Assembly (NCBI GenBank): GCA_963513935.1
Contig: OY740777.1
Location: forward strand, 13,751,092 to 13,815,091
Direction of reading: 5' to 3'
Source: Aphrophora alni
Lineage: Eukaryota; Arthropoda; Insecta; Hemiptera; Aphrophoridae
Length of the DNA: 64,000 nt
Shown here in pieces: positions 57,785 to 64,000 of the stretch. The notes beneath the pieces were generated by a model. It saw nothing but the letters and a program-made list of their open reading frames with translations. It searched no databases and had not been told where the DNA came from. The translations under genes were made by a program, and so were the position numbers. Position 1 is the first letter of the stretch, and each line of letters starts with the position of its first letter.

Positions 57785-58020
57785 CCCAACAACCCGCTAA
57801 AAGCCTAGGCTTTTCACACTGTGGTTAACATATCGAAATTCCTGTCGCTGTTAGTTCTAACCTTCACAACCAGAGTTCGTTACTTATTAAAGCTTCCTAA
57901 TTTTTGTCACAAAGCTGGATCAACTCTATAAAGTTTGAGGACTATGGGGCTTGAATCTGGAACTTCTCACTCGTGAAGCATAAGTTCTAACCATTAGCAC
58001 AGCTGAGGTCAAGAAATTAT
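57785..58020 (-). repeat. tRNA-derived SINE, copy 2
   Basis: On the minus strand the B box is GATTCAAGCCCC (57946-57957), a match to GRTTCRANNCC, and the A-box region is GTGCTAATGGTTAGAACTTA (about 57981-58000). The body shares AAACTTTATAGAGTTGATCC and the CGAAATTCC region with copy 1 at 44490-44705. Confidence 0.75.
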
Positions 58021-58538
58021 TTTTCATTTCTATGTCAAAAAAATGAATTTTTACAAAACTATGGACTTTTTAAATATTTGCTATTTTTAAACAATTTGAA
58101 TTATTTTGCTGATTAACAAACTTGTGCAATATTTAAAACTAATACTAAGATTGTATTACAATTTGAATACTAAGAACCTTATTTGAGTACTTACATCGGC
58201 CTTACGACTGTTTTTTTATTTGTTGTCGAAAACTATCTTCCATCATAAGATATTTCACTTGTAAGAAGTTATTAAGATAAATACACAAAAATTAACATAA
58301 AATCACTGGCCACAACACATGGTGTGCACAACGGCATCTAAATTATGTAAACATTGTTTTATTTCAGACGTTCTTCGCCTCTATCTTAAATCTTGATAAC
58401 AATGTCATACAATGAGTTTGATAATTTAATAACTAATTTGGACTGTTTTTGAAAGCGTTGTATATTTTAAATTCTTTGATGACATCTATCCACATATTGC
58501 TTGTTCATAACTTCTATATTGGCTTACGACCGTTTTAT

Positions 58539-58955
58539 AATAATATTTGTATTATAGTAGTTATGTCAAGAAGTCTTTACTGTTGATATTTAATGTGTCG
58601 TTACAGCTGTTTCAGTATTATCAATACCATCATCAGATGACATACACTCACAAGCCTAATATACAATACACAAAAATAAATTAACGTAAAAGATTATTAC
58701 AAGTAAAAAGTTAAAAACAATGTTAATTGGACCACGTGGCCACATACTACTTACAGTAGTTAACTAGCCACATGATCTAATTAACAATAGTAATAATATT
58801 TTATGTTTATTTATTTTTGTGAATTGTATATTAGTGTTTGTGTGTGAGTGTTTTGTCATCTGATAATGGTATTGGTAATACCAAAACAGCTGTAACGATA
58901 CATTAAATATCAACAAAAACGACTGATTGACATGTACTATAATACAAATATTATT
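58539..58955. mobile_element. Near-complete palindromic fold-back element (417 bp)
   Basis: The two halves are complementary almost to the centre, which lies in CTACTTACAGTAG (58747-58759). Outer ends are AATAATATTTGTATTATAG and its complement. Internal landmarks are GTTACAGCTGTTTCAGTATT (58601) with its counterpart AATACCAAAACAGCTGTAAC (about 58880), and ATCATCAGATGACA (about 58631) with TGTCATCTGATAAT (about 58854). No coding sequence is present. Confidence 0.88.
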
Positions 58956-58974
58956 TCTTGTTGTTTAAAAGCAA

Positions 58975-59195
58975 GAAACCTCTCGTAAAATAAGAAGAAA
59001 AAGTGTAAAATAAAAACCCCTAATACTAGAATACTCTAATAGCATCAGATTCGGAAGAGAACAAGAGTTGGTCAAGAGAGATCTGATAGGAAGTATGAAA
59101 GAGAGGAACCTAACCCAAGATTAAGAGAAGAAGTAGATCGAACTGGGTTTCTCAGGCTTGTCACACCTGTACACACTATAAATTACCTCCAGAGG
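58975..59195 (-). repeat. Dispersed repeat R, copy on minus strand
   Basis: On the minus strand it reads GTGTGTACAGGTGTGACAAG, GTTCCTCTCTTTCATACTTC, CTCTTGACCAACTCTTGTTC, then the 3' part ending AGAGGTTTCTTGCTT. It retains the family order throughout. Confidence 0.75.
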
Positions 59196-59202
59196 AGTAT
59201 CT

Positions 59203-59204
<2 letters not shown>

Positions 59205-59251
<47 letters not shown>
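59205..59251. repeat. (TA)n microsatellite
   Basis: About 23 uninterrupted TA units. Confidence 0.97.
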
Positions 59252-59252
<1 letters not shown>

Positions 59253-59494
59253 CAGTTAAAAAAAATTATATTTGTGATTATTTCCATTAGAAGACAGCTT
59301 CTTTATATTTTGTTGTTAAATATTCTTGTTCCTAAATTACTTCTAATCAAACATGTAGGACAGCCCGATGAAGTGTGGCCCAGCCAAGGAGCCCACCAAA
59401 TAAAAACCATAATAAGTATAAATTTGGATGTAATGGGAAGGGATTCTAAATAATAAAATATGAACGGCACTTGCGATCTTGTTGAGCAGTGCAA

Positions 59495-59885
59495 GATTAC
59501 ATAGGGGGGGGGAGAGACGAGGAATGGGGGGCTTGAACCAGCGAGAGTCTGTTCCGAGAGCCGCGAGAAGGAAGACCGCTACGGGATGAGGTCAGTCCAT
59601 TTTCAGCCACATGCTAGCTAAATTAAACAGTATGTTTTTCGACCACTATTAAGGCTTTATCTAGCCGTTATGTCTTTTTTTTTTTTTTTAATTATAATAA
59701 TTCTGTAATCTTCTAATTCGGCGCTAAAATAAAAGAGAACATTTAATTTAACTTGGGTTGCGTGCGTTCATTAGCGTCATAACCCGACTCTTTGGCCCAT
59801 CCTGACAAGATTCGGCTAAAGTGTACGAGGTCTCCAGCCAGCCGGAGCTTCCAGCTGGTCAAAAGAAGTGGAGACGGTCACAGAA
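59495..59885 (-). repeat. GC-rich segment, possible second SINE family
   Basis: On the minus strand CGCTGGTTCAAGCCCCC (about 59525-59541) is a good tRNA B-box match, and CCCGTAGCGGTCTTCC (about 59568-59583) could be a degenerate A box, 40 bp upstream. A further GC-rich block at 59750-59880 (CGGCTGGCTGGAGACC on the minus strand) may be its body or an unrelated element. A G9 run lies at 59502-59510. An exon cannot be excluded, but no frame with convincing splice sites was found. Confidence 0.4.
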
Positions 59886-59889
59886 GGTT

Positions 59890-61380
59890 TAAGATAATGA
59901 TAAACATATAAAGTAAAATAATTCGGAACTGGGAGATATAACAATGCAAGCACATCGTGTGTGTTGAGACCAGTGATTCTGTGTTTTTATCTTAATGAAA
60001 TTATAATAATAACAATGAACGAAGTATATGATCATAGAATATAGTTTATGAAACATAAAAACAAAAAAGATGAAATAATGTTCTTAACAACATGTGAAAC
60101 AAATTTAAACTAAATCTAAATAAAATTGTGACTTAAGTATCACAACATACCAACATACACTTATAATACATAATATAATCTTATTTATACTTGCCTTAGC
60201 AATTCATTTTTAGACGTTTTCACTGTTTACAGCTGTTTCACCTATTCATTTCAGGCATCATCAGAACTAATATTGCAAAAACACTTTTCTCGTATTTACA
60301 CTTATTAATGTATTAATATCACATTTAATGCACAAACAAAATAAAACTATAATAAAAACACATTACGAGACTTGGTCAAGCATTTGAATCACTTGTTAAG
60401 TTTTTTCGAGTCACAGTTGTGACTGTCATCAATTCTATTAAATCTCAAACTGTAAAATATATGTTCAAACTAGGCAGTCATCAATGAGGTGGGGGCAAGT
60501 ATAAGGCAAGTAAAAATAAGATTATATTATATATACAATAGCAATCTGATATGGCTACAAATACAATAATGGACTTATAATACCATTAAAAATATGTTCT
60601 ATTGAATAGTATAGGTATATATTTTACACTCTTGTATCTGGGTCTACTCTAACTTCTGTGATAGCTCTTTCTTCCTATGGGAATATGTTAAAAAACCAAA
60701 CACACCTAACCAACAACTGAACTATATAATTAATAATATAAACTAATCAGATATTTTGTTAATAACAGAACTAAAAAACAATAATTTACTTAATTTTTAA
60801 AATTTATTTCTACCACACACTGTGCAAGGTGGAGTGTTACAGCACTACTTGTGATGAAAATAGGTATAATAGGTGTAATTGGTTAAAGCAGTCTAAATAT
60901 GAATAACGCATGATAGCTCAGATATCAAGGGCAGCCCCAGGGAGGAAGACATGGCTCCCTAAGGAACCCCCATAAGCAATACATCAGAATAAAAAAAAGA
61001 GGCCTCTGTACTGATAAATTAGTAGTACATATTTTATATTATCTATAGTAGTTTTTTATCTTTTTCAGTTAGTTGATTATGAACATTTTAAACTGTCAGT
61101 CAAAAAATAGTACAACAATTGTTATTATAAAATATAAACTTTGCATTTCACTTTTTTTTTAAAGTTAAATACAACTATGTTAGAAATATTTTTAAACATT
61201 CCAGTATAATTGGACTTGATTATGACCAAACTTTTTTTTTAAACATTCTGAACTCCATACAAAATATAATTAAATCCTTAAAGCGACAGTTGTGGGTATA
61301 CATTTACTAGACAGCTTTTCATCGGATAATAATAATTATTAAATTTCCTCCACTGTAATTGTAGTTTTCATAACCTGAAT
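59890..61380. other. AT-rich spacer with one fold-back-type fragment
   Basis: At 60220-60290, TTTACAGCTGTTTCACC followed by GGCATCATCAGAACTAATAT is related to the core of the palindromic element at 58539-58955. A 47-base open stretch on the minus strand near 60640-60685 is bordered by AG and GT but is too short to support as an exon. A less AT-rich phrase at 60925-60980 is unassigned. Confidence 0.45.
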
Positions 61381-61384
61381 TCGC

Positions 61385-61515
61385 TACCAATCGTAGCTCT
61401 CCACTTTTTTCCACAATTATGGGTCAACACCAAAACTTTTTAGGCGTTCATGGTGATCAAACCCAGAACCTTTTACACACAAAGTAAGAATTCTAACCAC
61501 TAACCAGAGGCTCAC
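61385..61515 (-). repeat. tRNA-derived SINE, copy 3
   Basis: On the minus strand GGTTAGTGGTTAGAATTCTT (about 61487-61506) is a good A-box region and GGGTTTGATCACC (about 61452-61464) a B box. GTTTTGGTGTTGACCC is the counterpart of the body motif in the other copies. Confidence 0.7.
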
Positions 61516-61519
61516 TAAG

Positions 61520-63095
61520 TGCACAATTAGTTTAAAATTAATCTTTTCAACAATGCTTTCGATTGTAATAATAGAAACAAACATAAATCGGCACATACAT
61601 TATCAAACATATTTTTAAAATGAACATTAAGAAAAAATTCGTATTTTAAATACACAATAACTGTAACTGATGGATGACATTTTATTATACTTTCAACATT
61701 GAGGATCAACAATTTGCTCTCCACACAACATGGTCAGGCAACATTTTCCCTTAATATGCAGTCCTAAACTATTTCATAAGTATACCACACTGGTAATCGC
61801 TAAATTCAGAATGGATTATTATTTTACTTAGTCCTTATATATGTAATGCAAAAAAACTAAGTTGAGGGGCACCATCCTAGTATTTACCCAACCCCATTGT
61901 ATACATAATGTAATACAAGGTAATCCTCTAAAAGTAATGTCCAAAAGTTAGATTCTTGGGCCTTGTGTGAAATGTTAAATTATATTAATAGATCAATGTG
62001 TCTTATCCTGTAGGGTAAGTTTGTTTAAAACTGTTGTTACACAGGTTTTCTGAACCTTGTATACCTCTACTTTCCCTATCTCGGCTAGGATGTGCATATA
62101 TTAAAAAGCCACCAACTCACTTCCCTCATGTCAGTCAGTGTCTCAGGATCTCATTATATTATATGAATATCTCATTTTCTCTTGTTGTTAAGGTTGGGAT
62201 TAAGATTTTTGAAAATAACTTCACTATTTATCATCATAGAGAGATGGGGTTGGTACTGTTAAATACAGAATTGAAAACTGCAGATTTTTATCTAATTTAG
62301 TGTGTTAGGTTGAATAATAAAACATATGAACAAACAATTGTTTAACATGGCCACCATTTTAACATTTTAATTAAATATTATTTGGATTTTAATAGGGTTC
62401 TACAACAGCACACTATAGTCCCCTAAACCAAATTTCGTGTTCCTATCTTTATTTTTATGGTCACTATCAGGCATACATACAGACAATGACAGATGGATGG
62501 ACGGCATGACGAAAATCACTATGTTTAAGGTGGAGCAGCATGTTTAAGTTAACTATCTTTAAATTGGCCCAACCAATCAATTAACAATCAATTGGTTAAA
62601 AAGATTATCAATTTTTAATGAAATGTTAAGATTTATGTCCTAACCAAATGTATATAAAAAATTATGTTTCCCAAATAATTTGATTTTAACTTGCACAATA
62701 TAATTTTCTTTTTGATGCAGTATTGGGTAATAAATCTTCAAATATCATTACAAATTGTCTTAAAAGTCCTTCGAAGGAAAGAGAAAATTCAGGTTACTTC
62801 TCATGCTTCATTTCTTTTCAAAATTCTCGGCCATTTGGAACAAACCTCATAGTTATTGTTTATACATGAGTAGATTAATATTTGTAACAAAATAAAGAAA
62901 ACAAGAATAATTTTATTTAGAAGAAAAGTAAGGCTACACTTTCACGACACAACAAATTCAAGGATGCTTCAGTTTTGAATTATAAAATTTCTTTCACTTT
63001 TCCACCAACTTGCCCATCTGGCAACTTGTTGATGTGTTTAGGTCAAACAATGAGTGATAGTAAAGTTAACGGTGTTGTTTGTTTAAGGATGGACA
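61520..63095. other. AT-rich spacer, no gene
   Basis: A 62380-62510 segment with CAGACAATGACAGATGGATG and GACGGCATGAC resembles the 3' side of dispersed elements with ACAGAC tracts. Nothing else is recognised. Confidence 0.45.
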
Positions 63096-63579
63096 AACAA
63101 GAATGTTTATGAAGAGGAGCATAGCAGTCGCCATAACAATAATGACAGTAGAACAAGCGAATAAAAAAAAATTGTAAAAATTTACAGATTCATGATCATT
63201 AAATTATAAGATTGTGAGAGAGAAACTTCGTTACTAAAAACTTTGTACCAGATGAGTTGAAAAAATGTTAACCGATACACACAAGCAGAAACGTGACTCT
63301 AGTTGGAACATTTTTGCAATGTTTTATAGTGAGCTGTTCAAACACATTTTTGATAGAGAAAAAAGCCTGGGTTCCCTACATAAATGTAGTCAGTTAATGC
63401 AAGGGCAACCCTAATCATTTCTGAAATTAAAAAGCTTAACAAGGATGTTTTGCCTTTAAAATCATGACCACTGTTTGAGTGCGAAAGGTGTCTGAATGAT
63501 TTTATGCTTTCTTCATTGAAAGCTTACTGTGAAATTCACTGGAATCTTAGATGAGCCAGCCATATATAATATAAAAGAT

Positions 63580-64000
63580 GTGGCTTGTAATCTAGTGTGA
63601 TAGTGTTTTTGCACAACAACAATTGACGTCATCCAGGAAATCAAACTGTTGGAAATACTTGGCTGGGAAATGTTGGACCACCTACCCTATAGTTCTATCT
63701 CATATCAAGTAATTACCATTTATTCCTGGATTTAAATAAATGGTTTGGATTACAGCATTTTGTAAATGATGATCAACAGAAGACCAGCGAGTAATGTTTC
63801 ACAATTTTCCGCTTATCATTTTCAAAGTATAACAGAAATAATCATGGTTGCAATCGAGAAATATTAGTGGTTCATCTGCTAATACATCAGTGAAATAATG
63901 GACTTTTGATTAATGACAATATGAAACAAAATGTGTGATATTCAAAGAGAGATATATAAATCACATAATAGGTTATTTTTATATAAAATGGTCAGGAACG
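63580..64000 (+). pseudogene. mariner transposase remnant, cut by the window end
   Basis: GWEMLDHLPYSS (63661-63696) followed in a shifted frame by NYHLFLDLNKWFG (63711 onward) matches the mariner block W..L.HPPYSPDLAPSD.HLF..LK..L around the third catalytic Asp. An upstream VFLHNNN piece (about 63608) would correspond to the HDNA box, with its Asp changed to Asn. The PDLAPSD segment itself is degraded. Frameshifts make it inactive. The upstream limit is unclear; the element may start near 62950. Confidence 0.6.

Noticed and set aside
60638..60690. Possible short extra exon of the minus-strand gene
   Set aside because: A 47-base open stretch with AG before it is too short, and the donor is poor. 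It cannot be distinguished from chance.

Overview
This window looks like non-coding, repeat-rich DNA from an arthropod nuclear genome, most likely an insect. It is AT-rich and has dispersed non-LTR retrotransposon tails, mariner, pogo/Tigger-like and TTAA-target DNA transposons, MITE-like and fold-back elements, tRNA-derived SINEs, and a short run of the arthropod telomere unit TTAGG. I saw no rRNA, intact tRNA, CRISPR array or bacterial gene. A hemipteran host is only a guess from overall character. All family names below come from reading motifs by eye; no database search was possible.

Layout. 1-2314 is a degenerate hexamer satellite in which GAGATT/CAGATT blocks alternate with GGTTAC/GGTTAT blocks; a six-unit TTAGG run lies inside the third GGTTAY block. 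2315-12000 is AT-rich sequence with hairpins, a long TG/AG microsatellite, two large palindromes and a non-LTR fragment nested in an older repeat (13-bp target duplication). 12039-12834 is a mariner deletion derivative. 12.9-29.4 kb is a distinct domain strewn with TAGGCCTA, TAGCCTA and TAGGCTA. Aligned repeat copies show that these are short insertions at TA dinucleotides. The domain also holds two copies of a repeat carrying X-box-like palindromes at regular spacing, and two of the three copies of a 425-458 bp element with 33-bp inverted ends and 7-bp target duplications. 29.4-49 kb carries a Jockey-like tail, the third MITE copy, a full-length dead mariner (39862-41162), a TA-flanked element (41884-42922), a SINE and a TTAA-flanked element (45702-47422).

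The best evidence for a host gene is on the minus strand: a 209-bp exon (56161-56369) and the terminal coding exon (53234-53357). They have GT-AG boundaries, a matching intron phase and an open joined frame ending at a stop. The encoded C-terminus loosely resembles a class I myosin tail, which is tentative. The intron between them is filled with pogo/Tigger and CR1-like debris. The right end (57-64 kb) is again transposon debris: a non-LTR tail, two SINE copies, a 417-bp palindrome and a third mariner remnant that runs to the window edge.

The observation I find most worth following is the TA to TA-GG(C)C-TA micro-insertion pattern. It looks like excision footprints of a Tc1/mariner-type element whose ends would begin GGC, but no such element is visible here.
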